DNA of 64,000 nt from assembly GCF_004005855.1 (NCBI RefSeq), contig NZ_SACL01000002.1:62001-126000 (forward strand). The letters run 5' to 3'. The stretch comes from Rhodovarius crocodyli. GTDB lineage: Bacteria; Pseudomonadota; Alphaproteobacteria; Acetobacterales; Acetobacteraceae. A program made the position numbers and the translations under genes. Shown here one piece after another: positions 47,500 to 57,890 of the stretch (the stretch's first letter is position 1; each line of letters begins with the position of its first letter). The notes beneath the pieces were generated by a model, which saw only the letters and a list, made by a program, of their open reading frames with translations, ran no database searches and was not told where the DNA came from.

Positions 47500-47528
47500 A
47501 TTGTGCCTTGTGGGTCCGGCGCGGGCGG

Positions 47529-47558
47529 TTGTCACCCTGGTCTGACAGGCTTTATACG
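47529..47558 (+). promoter_or_regulatory. Candidate petABC promoter
   Basis: TTGTCA (47529-47534), an 18-base spacer and TATACG (47553-47558). Downstream, an inverted repeat AGGTGCC/GGCACCT (47641-47661) would form a leader hairpin just before the petA ribosome binding site. The -10 is weak, so the call is tentative. Confidence 0.4.
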
Positions 47559-47683
47559 CAATGCAGTGTATGGGGTGAGGGTTAGGCTGCGTCGCGCATG
47601 TTGCGTCCGTCTGCGCCCGATTCCTGTCGCATGTAGTCAAAGGTGCCTTTCAAGGGCACCTGTTAGCGGAGCGGGATGTGGCG

Positions 47684-48235
47684 ATGGCCGAAACGGCAAC
47701 CCATGCGGCAGGCAGCCAGCCGGAAGGCGGCAAGCGTGACTTCCTCAAACTGACTGCCGGGGCCTTCGGCGCGGTTGGCGTGGGCGCGATCGCCTGGCCC
47801 TTCATTTCCTCGATGAATCCGGCGCAGGACACCCTCGCGCTGGCGAGCACCGAGGTGGACATCGGCGCCGTGCAGACCGGCATGGCCGTGACGGTGATGT
47901 GGCGCGGCAAGCCCGTCTTCGTGCGCAACCGCACGGCGGACGAGATCAAGCAGGCGCGCGACGTGCCCCTGAATGAGCTGAAGGACCCCGCCACCGACCA
48001 GTCCCGCGTGCAGCGCGACAACTGGCTGATCGTGGTGGGCGTGTGCACCCATCTGGGCTGCGTGCCGCTGGGCCAGAAGCCCACCGACATGCGCGGCGAC
48101 TATCACGGCTGGTTCTGCCCCTGCCACGGCAGCCACTACGACACCGCGGGCCGCATCCGTAAGGGGCCGGCCCCCGCGAACCTCGCGGTCCCGACCTACA
48201 CCTTCCTCACCGATACGAAGATCCGCGTCGGGTGA
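47684..48235 (+). CDS. petA: Cytochrome bc1 Rieske iron-sulfur subunit
   Basis: The [2Fe-2S] subunit of ubiquinol-cytochrome c reductase, 183 residues. Cluster ligands are in [10 protein letters not shown] and CPCHGSHYD. The N-terminus holds a membrane anchor and Tat-like signal reading [19 protein letters not shown], with Lys-Arg rather than the usual twin Arg. ATG 47684 is preferred over GTG 47678, with GGGA seven bases upstream. It starts the petABC operon. Confidence 0.96.
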   Translation: MAETATHAAGSQPEGGKRDFLKLTAGAFGAVGVGAIAWPFISSMNPAQDTLALASTEVDIGAVQTGMAVTVMWRGKPVFVRNRTADEIKQARDVPLNELKDPATDQSRVQRDNWLIVVGVCTHLGCVPLGQKPTDMRGDYHGWFCPCHGSHYDTAGRIRKGPAPANLAVPTYTFLTDTKIRVG

Positions 48236-48292
48236 TGCAGGCCGTCATGACCTTCCCGCCCCTCCCGATCCGCTAGCCACAGGGACCGCACG

Positions 48293-49570
48293 ATGTCGAT
48301 CGGCCTGCATAAAAGCGAAATGAAGAACCCCGTGATCCGCTGGGTGGATGAGCGCATGCCCATCTTCACCATGATGGAGAAGGAATACGGGAGCTTCCCC
48401 ACGCCTCGGAATTTCAACTACTTCTGGAATTTCGGCGCCCTGGCGATGATCAACCTGCTGATCATGATCGCCACCGGCATCTTCCTGGCGATGAACTACG
48501 CCGCCCACACGTCCCTGGCCTTCGACAGTGTCGAGCGCATCATGCGCGACGTGAACTACGGCTGGCTGATCCGCTACGTTCACATGAACGGCGCGTCGAT
48601 GTTCTTCATCGTCGTCTACATCCATATCTTCCGCGGCCTCTACTACGGTTCCTACAAGGCCCCGCGTGAGCTGCTGTGGATCCTGGGCGTCGTGATCTTC
48701 CTGCTGATGATGGCCACCGCCTTCATGGGCTACGTGCTGCCCTGGGGCCAGATGTCCTTCTGGGGCGCCACCGTCATCACCAACCTGTTCTCAGCCTTCC
48801 CGGTGGTGGGCCAGCATATCGTGACGCTGCTCTGGGGCGGCTTCTCCGTGGACAACCCCACGCTGAACCGCTTCTTCAGCCTGCACTACCTGCTGCCCTT
48901 CGTGATCTTCGGCGTGGTGTTCCTGCACGTCGCGGCGCTGCACATCACGGGTTCCAACAACCCGCTGGGCATCGAGCCCAAGGGCCCGCAGGACACGATC
49001 CCGTTCCACCCCTACTACACCTCGAAGGACACGGTCGGCATCATCGTCTACCTGATGGTCTTCGCGGTGCTGGTGTTCTTCGCGCCGAACTACCTCGGCC
49101 ACCCGGACAACTACATCCCGGCGAACCCGCTCTCCACCCCGGCGCACATCGTGCCCGAGTGGTACTTCCTGCCCTTCTACGCGATCCTGCGTGCGGTGCC
49201 GGACAAGCTGGGCGGCGTGCTGCTGATGTTCGCGTCCATCCTGGTGTGGCTGGTCCTGCCCTGGCTCGATACCTCCAAGGTGCGGTCCATGAAGTTCCGC
49301 CCGGTGGCGCGCATCGCCTTCCTGCTCTGGGTCGTGGCCTTCTTCGTGCTGATGTACTGCGGCGGTAAGCCGGCGGAGGAGCCCTTCGTCACCGTCAGCC
49401 GCATCGCGACCGCCTACTACTTCGCCTACTTCCTGGTGATCCTGCCGATCCTGGGTCGCAAGGAGAAGCCGATGAAGCTGCCCGAGAGCATCGCCGCCGC
49501 GGTGCTGGGCCCCAAGGGTGCCGGCCCGGTTCCGGGCGGCGCCGCCGCGAAGCCGATGGAGAAGGCCTGA
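48293..49570 (+). CDS. petB: Cytochrome b of the bc1 complex
   Basis: The membrane core subunit of complex III with two haems b, 425 residues and eight helices. Haem-ligand histidines are in [20 protein letters not shown] and [32 protein letters not shown] (the Qo-site PEWY) is present. It is the full-length bacterial type (cytochrome b6 and subunit IV fused). The C-terminal ~25 residues are Gly/Ala/Pro-rich. 57 bases separate it from petA, and petC starts 3 bases later. Confidence 0.97.
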   Translation: MSIGLHKSEMKNPVIRWVDERMPIFTMMEKEYGSFPTPRNFNYFWNFGALAMINLLIMIATGIFLAMNYAAHTSLAFDSVERIMRDVNYGWLIRYVHMNGASMFFIVVYIHIFRGLYYGSYKAPRELLWILGVVIFLLMMATAFMGYVLPWGQMSFWGATVITNLFSAFPVVGQHIVTLLWGGFSVDNPTLNRFFSLHYLLPFVIFGVVFLHVAALHITGSNNPLGIEPKGPQDTIPFHPYYTSKDTVGIIVYLMVFAVLVFFAPNYLGHPDNYIPANPLSTPAHIVPEWYFLPFYAILRAVPDKLGGVLLMFASILVWLVLPWLDTSKVRSMKFRPVARIAFLLWVVAFFVLMYCGGKPAEEPFVTVSRIATAYYFAYFLVILPILGRKEKPMKLPESIAAAVLGPKGAGPVPGGAAAKPMEKA

Positions 49571-49573
49571 GCC

Positions 49574-50338
49574 ATGAAGCGTTTCCTCAAGGCCCTCGCC
49601 GTCACCGCGGCCCTGCTGGTGCCCGCCGTCGCCCCGCAGGCGGCCGGTGACGCCGAGCACCCGCGCAGCGGCCACTTCTCCTTCGACAGTGCCTTCGGCG
49701 CCTTCGACCGTGCGGCCCTGCAGCGTGGCTACGCCGTCTATGCGGGCGTCTGCGCCAACTGCCACTCCCTGCGGCTGCTCAGCTACCGCAACCTGCTCGA
49801 CATCGGCCTGACCGAGGAGCAGGTGCGCGCGGTCGCGGGTTCCGTGGAAGTGACCGACGGCCCGAATGACGAAGGCCAGATGTTCCAGCGCCCGGGCCGC
49901 CTGTCCGACCGCTTCCATCGCCCCTTCGCCAACGACAACGCCGCGCGCGCCGCCAACAACGGCGCCCTGCCGCCGGACCTGTCGGTGATCACGAAGGCCC
50001 GTCACGGCGGCGCCAACTACATCTACTCCCTGCTGACCGGCTATCATGAGCCGCCGGCGGGCGTGACGCTCGGCCAGGGCATGAACTACAACCCGTACTT
50101 CCCGGGTGGTCAGATCGCCATGGCCGCGCCGCTGAACGACGGTGCGGTGGAATACGCCGACGGCACCGCCACCAGCGTCGACCAGATGGCCCGCGACGTC
50201 GCGACCTTCCTGGCCTGGGCGTCGGAGCCGGAGACGGAAACCCGCAAGCGCATGGGCATCAAGATCCTGATCTTCCTCGCCGTCGCGGGCTTCATCGCCT
50301 ATGGCGTGAAGCGCAAGATCTGGGCCGACCTGCACTGA
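49574..50338 (+). CDS. petC: Cytochrome c1 of the bc1 complex
   Basis: A membrane-anchored c-type cytochrome passing electrons from the Rieske protein to cytochrome c, 254 residues. It has a signal peptide ending near APQAAG, the haem-binding CANCH motif, and the family stretches YRNLLDIGLTEEQV, GALPPDLSVITKARHGGANY, and GMNYNPYFPGGQIAM (axial Met). A C-terminal helix (MGIKILIFLAVAGFIAYGV) anchors it. A strong terminator follows. Confidence 0.97.
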   Translation: MKRFLKALAVTAALLVPAVAPQAAGDAEHPRSGHFSFDSAFGAFDRAALQRGYAVYAGVCANCHSLRLLSYRNLLDIGLTEEQVRAVAGSVEVTDGPNDEGQMFQRPGRLSDRFHRPFANDNAARAANNGALPPDLSVITKARHGGANYIYSLLTGYHEPPAGVTLGQGMNYNPYFPGGQIAMAAPLNDGAVEYADGTATSVDQMARDVATFLAWASEPETETRKRMGIKILIFLAVAGFIAYGVKRKIWADLH

Positions 50339-50394
50339 TCCCGGCGATGGGCCGCATGCGCGGCCTTGAGACCGGAAACCGGCACGATAAGCTG

Positions 50395-50424
50395 AAGGCC
50401 CGGGGGAAACCCCGGGCCTTTTTC
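50395..50424 (+). terminator. Rho-independent terminator of petABC
   Basis: AAGGCCCGGGG, loop GAAA, CCCCGGGCCTT, then TTTTC. A perfect 11-bp stem 56 bases after petC. The ribosome binding site of the next gene begins immediately after it. Confidence 0.92.
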
Positions 50425-50440
50425 TATGGGGGAAACGAAC

Positions 50441-51226
50441 ATGGCCGGTGACCCCGTGCCCGCCGTCACCGAGGCCGAAGCCCGGGGCGAGACCGCCGAC
50501 ATCTTCGCCGATCTGCGCGGCGTGATGGGCGTGAAGGTGGTGAACCTGATCTGGCGCCACATCGCGACCATCCCGGGCGCGCTTCCCGCCGCCTGGGGCA
50601 TGCTGCGCCCGCTCTATGCCTCGGGCGCGGTGGAGGAGCAGTCGCGCGCATTGCGCGCCGCGCTGGAACTGCCGCATCTGGCGCCGATTCCCACACCACC
50701 CGCCATTCGTGACATCCTCACCGCCTACGACACCGGCAACGGCCTGAACCTGCTGGGGCTGAACGCGCTGCTGCTGCGGCTGGACGGCGCGGCGGTGATC
50801 CCGGCCGGGCTTCCCCCACGGCCCGCCCCGGCGCCGGGCCCCGCCCTGCCGCCGCTGCTCAACCTGGATGCTATGGATGCCGCGACGGCGGCGCGCGTCC
50901 TGCGCCTCAACCTGATGGGGGCCAGCGACGGCGGGGCCATCCTGGCCAGCCTGTACCGCCACCTGGCGCATTGGCCGGATTACCTTTCGGCGGCCGAGAA
51001 TCGCCTGGCGCCGCTCGCCGCCGACGGGCGGCTCGAAAATATCATCGAAACGACACGCGGCCTCGCGCGCCGCCAGGCGCAGGCGCTGCTGCGCGGCATG
51101 GGCCCGGATCTGCCGCCGCCCGCGGCGCTGGCACCGCTCAGGGCCGGGGTCAGCGCCTTCACCAGCCATGCCATCGCGCGGATGGTGCCCATCGGCGCCA
51201 TGCTGTATCGGGCTGCCACACCCTGA
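50441..51226 (+). CDS. Putative halocarboxylic acid dehalogenase (DehI-like)
   Basis: A 261-residue protein that resembles the DehI family of 2-haloacid dehalogenases: ETADIFADLRGVMGVKVVNL and WRHIATIPGALPAAWGMLRP, with a second similar half (MGASDGGAILASLYRHLAHW and PDYL) fitting the family's internal duplication. DehI enzymes hydrolyse both enantiomers of 2-haloacids. I cannot confirm the catalytic residues from memory, so a non-dehalogenase relative is possible. ATG 50441 has GGGGGAA just upstream; an ATG at 50426 sits in the terminator tail and is unlikely. mtnP follows 16 bases later. Confidence 0.6.
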   Translation: MAGDPVPAVTEAEARGETADIFADLRGVMGVKVVNLIWRHIATIPGALPAAWGMLRPLYASGAVEEQSRALRAALELPHLAPIPTPPAIRDILTAYDTGNGLNLLGLNALLLRLDGAAVIPAGLPPRPAPAPGPALPPLLNLDAMDAATAARVLRLNLMGASDGGAILASLYRHLAHWPDYLSAAENRLAPLAADGRLENIIETTRGLARRQAQALLRGMGPDLPPPAALAPLRAGVSAFTSHAIARMVPIGAMLYRAATP

Positions 51227-51242
51227 CCTGTGGAGTGCGCGC

Positions 51243-52124
<882 letters not shown>

Positions 52125-52127
52125 CCG

Positions 52128-54605
52128 CTACAGCGGTAGCCGCGCCAGCAGCTCCTGGCGGCGGATGGGCTTGGTCAGGTACTCGTCCATCCCCGCATCC
52201 AGGCACTGCTTCTCGTATTCCGGCCCGGCGGCGGCCGTCAGGCCGATGATGCGGGCCCGGGCGCTGGGGCCGTCGCCCGCGCGGATCATCCGCGTGGCCT
52301 CCAGCCCGTCCATGCGCGGCATCTGCACATCCATCAGGATGATGCCATAGGCGGTGTGCCCGGCGGCCTCCAGCGCCGCCACGCCGTCATCGGCCACATC
52401 CACCTCGCAGCCCACCGTGCCCAATATGCTGCGGATCACCAGCTGGTTGGTCGGGTTGTCCTCCACCAGCAGGATGCGCGGGGCAGGGCGGGGCGGCTGC
52501 GCCGGGCTGTCCGCCGTTTCCTGCCGTGGGGGAGACAGCGCCGCCTGCACCGCGGCCCGCAGCCGGGAGGGCAGCACGGGCTTCACCACGGCGAATCCGT
52601 GCTCGGGCACCTCGGTCACGGCGGCCACGGTGATGACGGTGCAGCCGGCCTGGTCGGGCGGTGCCTCGCCGGTCGGCACGAAGGCCAGCCGAGCGCCGGA
52701 GCGCGCCACGGCCTGGGCCGCCATGGCGGGCGCCGCCAGCAGGATCTCCAGCCCCAGATGCCTGAGCTCGGCGGCCAGCAGCTCGGTCACGCGCGGCTGG
52801 CCCTCCACCACCAGCGCCACCGTGCCGGCCAGCTCCGCCGGCGGGTCCGGGCGCCGGCCCACCAGCCGTCCCGTCAGCACCGAGAACTCGAACACGCTGC
52901 CCCCGCCGCGCGGCAGGGAGGGATCGCGCTGCCGGGCCGTGATCTCGCCGCCCATCTGCTCGGCCAGCCGCGCGCAGATCGCGAGCCCCAGCCCGGTGCC
53001 GCCGTAGCGCCGCCGGATGGAGGCATCGGCCTGGGTGAAGCGCTCGAACAGGAACGGGATCTGCTCCTTCTCCAGCCCGATGCCGGTGTCGGTCACGGTG
53101 CAGATCAGGCGCATGTTCACGCCCTCGGGTCGGGCCGTGATGGCGATCTCGATGCTGCCAGCCTCGGTGAACTTCAGCGAGTTGCCCACCAGGTTGAACA
53201 GCAGCTGGCGGAAACGCCCCGGGTCACCCAGCACGCGGGGCGGCAGCTCGGGCGACAGCGCGGCCAGCAGCTCCAGCCCCTGGTCGGCGGCGCGCGGCGC
53301 GAACAGGTCCAGGATGGTGGCCAGCTCGGCCTCCGGGTCGAAGGGCAGGCGCTCCGCCGTCAGCTCCCCGGCCTCCAGCTTCGACAGGTCCAGGATGTCG
53401 TTCAGCAGCACCAGCAGGTGCTCGGCGCTGTGCTGGATGGTCTCGGCCTGGTGGCGTTGCTGGACGGAAAGCTGGGTATCCAGCAGCAGGCTGGTCATGC
53501 CGATCACGCCGTTCATCGGCGTGCGGATCTCGTGGCTCATGGAGGCGAGGAACTCCTCCTTCGCGCGCACCCCGGCCAGGGCCGAGGCCTCGCTCTGCCG
53601 CAGCGCGCGCCCCTGGGCCTGCAGCAGGCGGGACTGGCGCAGCAGCAGCCACAGCGCGCCCATCACCAGCACGCCGGTGCCCAGCATGGAAATGGCCAGC
53701 AGCGCGCCCAGCTGTTCCGTGGGCGCCAGCGCCGCCTCGCGCGGGCGGTTCACCTCCACCACCATCAGGCCGAGCGCCGTGGTGGCGAAGGCCGCGAGCA
53801 CGGGCTGGCCCTCCTGGTCGGGCCCCTCATAGCTGCCCTGGGCCAGGCGCGGCAGGAAATCGCGGAAGGGCCAGCTGCCGGGGTGCAGCATGCCGATCCC
53901 CTCCAGCCGGCCGTCGCTGCGGGCCAGCAGCGCGCCGCTGGCCGCGCTGATCCGCACCGAGACGCCGAAGCTTTCGGCCACCCGCTGGGCGATGCCGCTC
54001 AGATGGTCCGGGTTCAGCAGGGCGACGGTCGCGCCCTCGAACTCGCCGGCCCCGTTGCGCCGGGCCAATGCCAGCGGGATGGTCCAGAGCCCCACCTCCT
54101 GCACGCTGCGCGCGCCCACGGCCAGGTAGCGCCCGGCCTCGGGCGCGCCCAGGCGCATCGGCTGCGGCGTCAGGCGCAGGGTGCGGAACCACTCCCGGTC
54201 ATCCAGCTGGAAGCCCACGATGCTGGGCTCCGTGGAGGTGCGCACCCGCCCCGCGGCGTCGGTGGCGAACACGCCCCGCAGCTGCGGCAGGTCCTGCAGG
54301 GTGCGCGCGAAGGCGCCGCCGCGGATCGCCGTCTCGGCATCCGGCAGCAGGATCTGCACGGTCTGCAGGGAACGATCGACCTGCTCCGCCAGTGAGGTCG
54401 CGAGATTTCGCGTGGTCTGCGCGGCCGCCAGCAACGCATCGTGCTGGGCGCGCTGCATCACGATGGTGTAAAGCCCGATCAGCGCCGCGATCACGATCGT
54501 GGCGGCCAGGGCGAACAGCCGCCAGGGCCGCAGCGGCGATACGGCAGGCACATCCAGACCGAAGGCCCGGCGAATCCTGATGCGGACGTTATTGCTGAAC
54601 ACCAT
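52128..54605 (-). CDS. Hybrid sensor histidine kinase with pseudo-receiver and receiver
   Basis: A hybrid kinase of about 825 residues. Two membrane helices (about 30-50 and 300-322) flank a periplasmic Cache-like sensor region. The H box is [15 protein letters not shown] (His near 358), then [23 protein letters not shown] and [16 protein letters not shown] degenerate receiver-like domain follows ([17 protein letters not shown], lacking the Asp pair), then a true receiver ([24 protein letters not shown]). The start is uncertain: ATG 54605, ATG 54614 or GTG 54551. With the ATGs, its 5' end overlaps the divergent binding-protein gene. Confidence 0.9.
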   Translation of the reverse strand: MVFSNNVRIRIRRAFGLDVPAVSPLRPWRLFALAATIVIAALIGLYTIVMQRAQHDALLAAAQTTRNLATSLAEQVDRSLQTVQILLPDAETAIRGGAFARTLQDLPQLRGVFATDAAGRVRTSTEPSIVGFQLDDREWFRTLRLTPQPMRLGAPEAGRYLAVGARSVQEVGLWTIPLALARRNGAGEFEGATVALLNPDHLSGIAQRVAESFGVSVRISAASGALLARSDGRLEGIGMLHPGSWPFRDFLPRLAQGSYEGPDQEGQPVLAAFATTALGLMVVEVNRPREAALAPTEQLGALLAISMLGTGVLVMGALWLLLRQSRLLQAQGRALRQSEASALAGVRAKEEFLASMSHEIRTPMNGVIGMTSLLLDTQLSVQQRHQAETIQHSAEHLLVLLNDILDLSKLEAGELTAERLPFDPEAELATILDLFAPRAADQGLELLAALSPELPPRVLGDPGRFRQLLFNLVGNSLKFTEAGSIEIAITARPEGVNMRLICTVTDTGIGLEKEQIPFLFERFTQADASIRRRYGGTGLGLAICARLAEQMGGEITARQRDPSLPRGGGSVFEFSVLTGRLVGRRPDPPAELAGTVALVVEGQPRVTELLAAELRHLGLEILLAAPAMAAQAVARSGARLAFVPTGEAPPDQAGCTVITVAAVTEVPEHGFAVVKPVLPSRLRAAVQAALSPPRQETADSPAQPPRPAPRILLVEDNPTNQLVIRSILGTVGCEVDVADDGVAALEAAGHTAYGIILMDVQMPRMDGLEATRMIRAGDGPSARARIIGLTAAAGPEYEKQCLDAGMDEYLTKPIRRQELLARLPL

Positions 54606-55389
54606 CGCCGCCATTGTTGCAGGGGTTGCGGCGTTTGGCACCGGTGGCGTTGCGGCCCAGCCGCAGGAAGATCGACTGGCCGCGATGCGCGCGCGCGGCG
54701 AATTGCGCGTCTGCGCCTGGACCGGCTTCTACGGGATGTCCTGGCGCAACCCCCGCAGCGGTGAACTCGAAGGCGTGGATGCCGACATGGCCCGCGCACT
54801 GGCCCAGCGCCTGGGGCTGCGGCAGGTGCTGGTGCCGACCGCCCAGGTCGGCATGCTGGCGCAGCTGGAGGCGGGCGCCTGCGACATCGCCATGTCGGGC
54901 GCCGTCATCACGCCTGAGCGCGCGCAGCAGGTGGCCTTCACCAAGCCCTATTTCTCCACCCCCGTGCTGGGCGTCGCCAACCGCGCCAGCGCCCGCGTGC
55001 GGGACTGGCAGTCCATCGACCGCCCCGGCGTGCTGGTGGCCGTGGCGGAGGGAAGCCAGGCCGAGGCCGCGATGCGCAACAGCCTGCGCCGCGCGGAGCT
55101 GACCGTGCTGCGCGCCGCCCGCCCGCGTGAGGTGGAGGTGCTGTCGGGCCGGGTGGATGTGCTGGTCGCCAGCCTGCCCTATGCGCGCGGCCTGGCGGAG
55201 CAGGAGGGCTGGGTGCGCCTGCTGGAGGCGCCGCCGCGCTTCGGGGAGGCACTGATGGCCTATGCCGTGCCGCGCGGCGATGCCGCCTGGCTGGCCGAGG
55301 TCAATAATTTCCTCGCCGCCGCCAAGTCGGATGGCAGCCTTGCGCGTGCCGCCGAGCGCCAGGGCCTGCAAGGGCTGGTCGTCTATTGA
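54580..55389 (+). CDS. Family 3 (amino-acid type) periplasmic binding protein
   Basis: A 269-residue substrate-binding protein of the SBP_bac_3 family. It has a signal peptide ([17 protein letters not shown], cleavage near VAAQ) and the family's opening [20 protein letters not shown], then [37 protein letters not shown] and [15 protein letters not shown]. No permease or ATPase genes are adjacent. Its head-to-head position against a hybrid kinase suggests it could act as a periplasmic sensor accessory rather than a transporter part; this is inference. ATG 54580 is chosen because the signal peptide begins there. Confidence 0.87.
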   Translation: MRTLLLNTIAAIVAGVAAFGTGGVAAQPQEDRLAAMRARGELRVCAWTGFYGMSWRNPRSGELEGVDADMARALAQRLGLRQVLVPTAQVGMLAQLEAGACDIAMSGAVITPERAQQVAFTKPYFSTPVLGVANRASARVRDWQSIDRPGVLVAVAEGSQAEAAMRNSLRRAELTVLRAARPREVEVLSGRVDVLVASLPYARGLAEQEGWVRLLEAPPRFGEALMAYAVPRGDAAWLAEVNNFLAAAKSDGSLARAAERQGLQGLVVY

Positions 55390-55411
55390 TCGGGGCGCCA
55401 TAAGCCCGGCC

Positions 55412-56641
55412 ATGCCATCAGCAACCCGCCAGGCCGCCCATGCCCTGATCACCGCCGTCCTGCAGGCGCGCCGCCCGCTGGAGGAGGCGCTGGACGCGCT
55501 TCCGCCCATGGAGCCGCGCGACCGTGCCGCCGGCCACCGGATCGCGGCCACCGTGCTGCGGCGGCTGGGCTCGCTGGACGCCGTTCTGGAACCCTATCTG
55601 CAGCGCGAGCCGCCGGCCACGGTGCGCCAGGCGCTGCGCATCGGCGCGGCGGAGCTGACGCTGCTCGGCACGCCGCCGCATGCCGCCGTCAGCGACTGTG
55701 TGTCGCTGGTGCCGCGCGCCTTCTCGGGGCTGGTGAATGCGGTGCTGCGCCGTGTCGCGTCGGCCGGGGCCGCCGCGCTGGAGGGGCTGGACGCCCCGCG
55801 CCTGGATACGCCGTCCTGGCTCTGGACCGCCTGGCAGAAGGCCCATGGCAATGCCGTGCGCCGCATCGCGGAGGCCCACCAGCATGAGGCGCCGCTCGAT
55901 CTTTCCCTGAAGCCCGGCGTGGCGCTGCCCGAGGGAGCGACCCTGCTGCCCGGCGGCACCGCGCGCATGGCCCATGGCACCCGCATCACGGAACTGCCGG
56001 GCTTCACCGAGGGCGATCTTTGGGCGCAGGATGCCGCGGCCGCCCTGCCGGCGCGCCTGCTGGCCGTGCGCCCCGGTGAGCGCGCGCTGGACCTCTGCGC
56101 CGCCCCGGGCGGCAAGACCGCCCAGCTGGCCGCCGCCGGCGCCGAGGTGGTGGCGGTGGAGCGCGACCCCAAGCGCGCGACGCGCCTGCGTGAGAATCTG
56201 GCCCGGCTGAAGCTGCCGGCCGAGGTGGTGGTTGCCGATGCCGCCGCCTGGAAGCCCGACGCGCTGTTCGACGCCATCCTGCTGGATGCCCCCTGCACCG
56301 CGACCGGCACCATCCGCCGCCACCCTGATGTGGCGCATCTGAAGCGGGCAGGGGATGTGACCAAGCTGGCCGAGACCCAGTCCCGCCTGCTGGCCGCCGC
56401 CTGCGCGCTGCTGGCGCCGGGCGGGCGGCTGGTCTTCGCCACCTGCTCCCTGCAGGCAGAGGAGGGCGAGGCCCATCTGGAGCGCGTGCCGGAGGGCTTC
56501 GCGCTTGACCGCGTCCGCCCCGGCGAACTGCCGGGGATGGAGGCCATGACCGTGACCGGCGCGCTGCGGACCCGCCCGGACATGCTGGGCGACAGCGGCG
56601 GCATGGACGGCTTCTTCGCGATGCGCCTGCGGCGCCACTAA
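55412..56641 (+). CDS. rsmB: RsmB-type rRNA (cytosine-C5)-methyltransferase
   Basis: A 409-residue methyltransferase with an N-terminal NusB-like helical domain (TRQAAHALITAVLQARRPLE) and a C-terminal SAM-dependent domain. Motifs: LDLCAAPGGKTAQLAAAG (SAM site), LDAPCTATGTIRRHPD (motif IV) and FATCSLQAEEGEAHL (motif VI catalytic Cys). In E. coli, RsmB methylates C967 of 16S rRNA. Start ATG 55412 gives a normal NusB-domain beginning. It is 22 bases after the binding-protein gene; the target site is inferred. Confidence 0.9.
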   Translation: MPSATRQAAHALITAVLQARRPLEEALDALPPMEPRDRAAGHRIAATVLRRLGSLDAVLEPYLQREPPATVRQALRIGAAELTLLGTPPHAAVSDCVSLVPRAFSGLVNAVLRRVASAGAAALEGLDAPRLDTPSWLWTAWQKAHGNAVRRIAEAHQHEAPLDLSLKPGVALPEGATLLPGGTARMAHGTRITELPGFTEGDLWAQDAAAALPARLLAVRPGERALDLCAAPGGKTAQLAAAGAEVVAVERDPKRATRLRENLARLKLPAEVVVADAAAWKPDALFDAILLDAPCTATGTIRRHPDVAHLKRAGDVTKLAETQSRLLAAACALLAPGGRLVFATCSLQAEEGEAHLERVPEGFALDRVRPGELPGMEAMTVTGALRTRPDMLGDSGGMDGFFAMRLRRH

Positions 56642-56755
56642 AACATCATCATTCCGCCGCGCGCCGCCATCGCGCGGGCGTGATCCCGCCACTTGCCGGG
56701 GCAATAGTTTCCGTCAGGCAGGGTTCCCCCGAACCCCGCACGAGGAAACAAGACG

Positions 56756-56995
56756 ATGCGTAAGCTGTTCGCCGCCGCCACCCTGTCCGCCGCCGTGCTG
56801 CTGGCGGGCTGCCAGAACCCCGACGGCTCCGTGAACATGGGCAACACCCTGCTGCTGGGTGCGGGCGTCGCGGCGGTGGCCGGCGCTGCCGTGCTGGCCA
56901 GCAACAACGGCCACCACGGCTATCGCGGCGGGTACGGCGGTGGCTACGGCTATCGCCCCAGCTATGGCTACGGCTACGGCCGTCGCGGCTGGTAA
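56756..56995 (+). CDS. Small Gly/Tyr-rich lipoprotein
   Basis: A 79-residue predicted lipoprotein: signal LFAAATLSAAVLLAGC with a lipobox Cys at about 19, a hydrophobic Gly/Ala segment (LLLGAGVAAVAGAAVLASNN), then a C-terminal Gly-Tyr-Arg repeat tail (GGYGGGYGYRPSYGYGYG). Function unknown. It has its own spacing of 114 bases from rsmB. A similar but larger Gly/Tyr-rich lipoprotein lies at 58460-58837. Confidence 0.82.
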   Translation: MRKLFAAATLSAAVLLAGCQNPDGSVNMGNTLLLGAGVAAVAGAAVLASNNGHHGYRGGYGGGYGYRPSYGYGYGRRGW

Positions 56996-57001
56996 CGGCC
57001 C

Positions 57002-57355
57002 TCAGGGAAAGCCGGGCGGGAATTCGTGCAGCCCGTCCGGCCCCAACGGCAGGTCCAGCACGCGCGTGACGGCCGAGAGCGGCAGCGGCGCGTAGAGGTG
57101 GGGAAACAGCCCCGGCCGGCCGCTCAGCGGCGCCTCGAAGCGCAGGGAATCGCCCAGCCTCGCGCTCTCGGCTTCCACGATCACCAGATCCGTCTCGCCC
57201 TTGCGGTGCTTCGCGGCCGTGGCGCGCAGCTGCGCGGCCGTCGAGAAGTGCAGGAACCCGTCGCGCCGGTCATCGGCGCTGCCGGTATAGGCGCCGGCCG
57301 CCGCGGCCTCGGCCCAGTCCGCCCGGCGGACCAGCGTGTAGATGAATGCTTCCAT
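57002..57355 (-). CDS. DUF952 family protein
   Basis: A 117-residue DUF952 protein. IYTLVRRADWAEAAAAGAY, DGFLHFSTAAQLRATAAKH and PHLYAPLPLSAVTRV are the characteristic blocks. Function is unknown; the fold is ADP-ribosyl-transferase-like in family descriptions I recall. Start ATG 57355 is the family start; the longer frame to 57478 runs through the hsp20 terminator and is unlikely. It lies downstream of hsp20 on the same strand. Confidence 0.85.
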   Translation of the reverse strand: MEAFIYTLVRRADWAEAAAAGAYTGSADDRRDGFLHFSTAAQLRATAAKHRKGETDLVIVEAESARLGDSLRFEAPLSGRPGLFPHLYAPLPLSAVTRVLDLPLGPDGLHEFPPGFP

Positions 57356-57382
57356 CGCCCAGCCATAGCCTGAAACGACGAA

Positions 57383-57410
57383 GGGCCGGGAGGGTCTCCC
57401 CTCCCGGCCC
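57383..57410 (-). terminator. Terminator of hsp20
   Basis: A perfect 12-bp stem, GGGCCGGGAGGG/CCCTCCCGGCCC, with a 4-base loop, followed on the minus strand by TTCGTCGTTT. The stem is strong but the U-tract is imperfect. It lies 21 bases after the hsp20 stop. Confidence 0.8.
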
Positions 57411-57431
57411 GTTGCGGTTCCCGCGTCTCGG

Positions 57432-57890
57432 TTACGCCGCCTGCGCCTCGACCAGCTTCGGCTGGGCGGGGCCAGCACTCGCGATCTCGATGCGGCGGGG
57501 CTTCAGCGCCTCGGGCACCACACGCTCCAGCGCCACATGCAGCAGGCCGTTGCGCAGCTCGGCACCCTTCACCACCAGGTGGTCGGCCAGCACGAAGCGG
57601 CGCTCGAAGGCGCGGCCCGCGATGCCGCGGTGCAGGAAGCTGCGCTCCGTGGCCTGGTTGGCCGGGCGGCCGGCGACGAGGAGCGTGTCGCCCTTCACCT
57701 CAAGCTCCAGCTCCTGCTCGGAGAAGCCGGCGACGGCCAGCGTCAGGACGTAGTTGTCCTCGCCGGTGCGCTCGATGTTGTAGGGCGGGTAGGACTGCGC
57801 CTCGGTGCCGCGCGCGCCTTCGACAAGGCGGGCCAGGCGGTCGAAGCCGATGGCGGTGCGGAAAAGGGGAGAGAAGTCGACAGCGTTCAT
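57432..57890 (-). CDS. Small heat-shock protein (Hsp20/IbpA-like)
   Basis: A 152-residue alpha-crystallin-domain chaperone that holds unfolding proteins during heat stress. It begins MNAVDFSPLFRTAIGFDRL as in IbpA-type proteins, followed by PPYNIERTGEDNYVLTLAVAG and the alpha-crystallin core (FSEQELELEVKGDTLLVAG; FLHRGIAGRAFERRFVLAD). ATG 57890 has GGAGG five bases upstream. That Shine-Dalgarno sequence is embedded in a predicted ROSE-type thermometer, and a sigma-32-like promoter lies 146 bases upstream. A terminator follows. Confidence 0.94.
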   Translation of the reverse strand: MNAVDFSPLFRTAIGFDRLARLVEGARGTEAQSYPPYNIERTGEDNYVLTLAVAGFSEQELELEVKGDTLLVAGRPANQATERSFLHRGIAGRAFERRFVLADHLVVKGAELRNGLLHVALERVVPEALKPRRIEIASAGPAQPKLVEAQAA

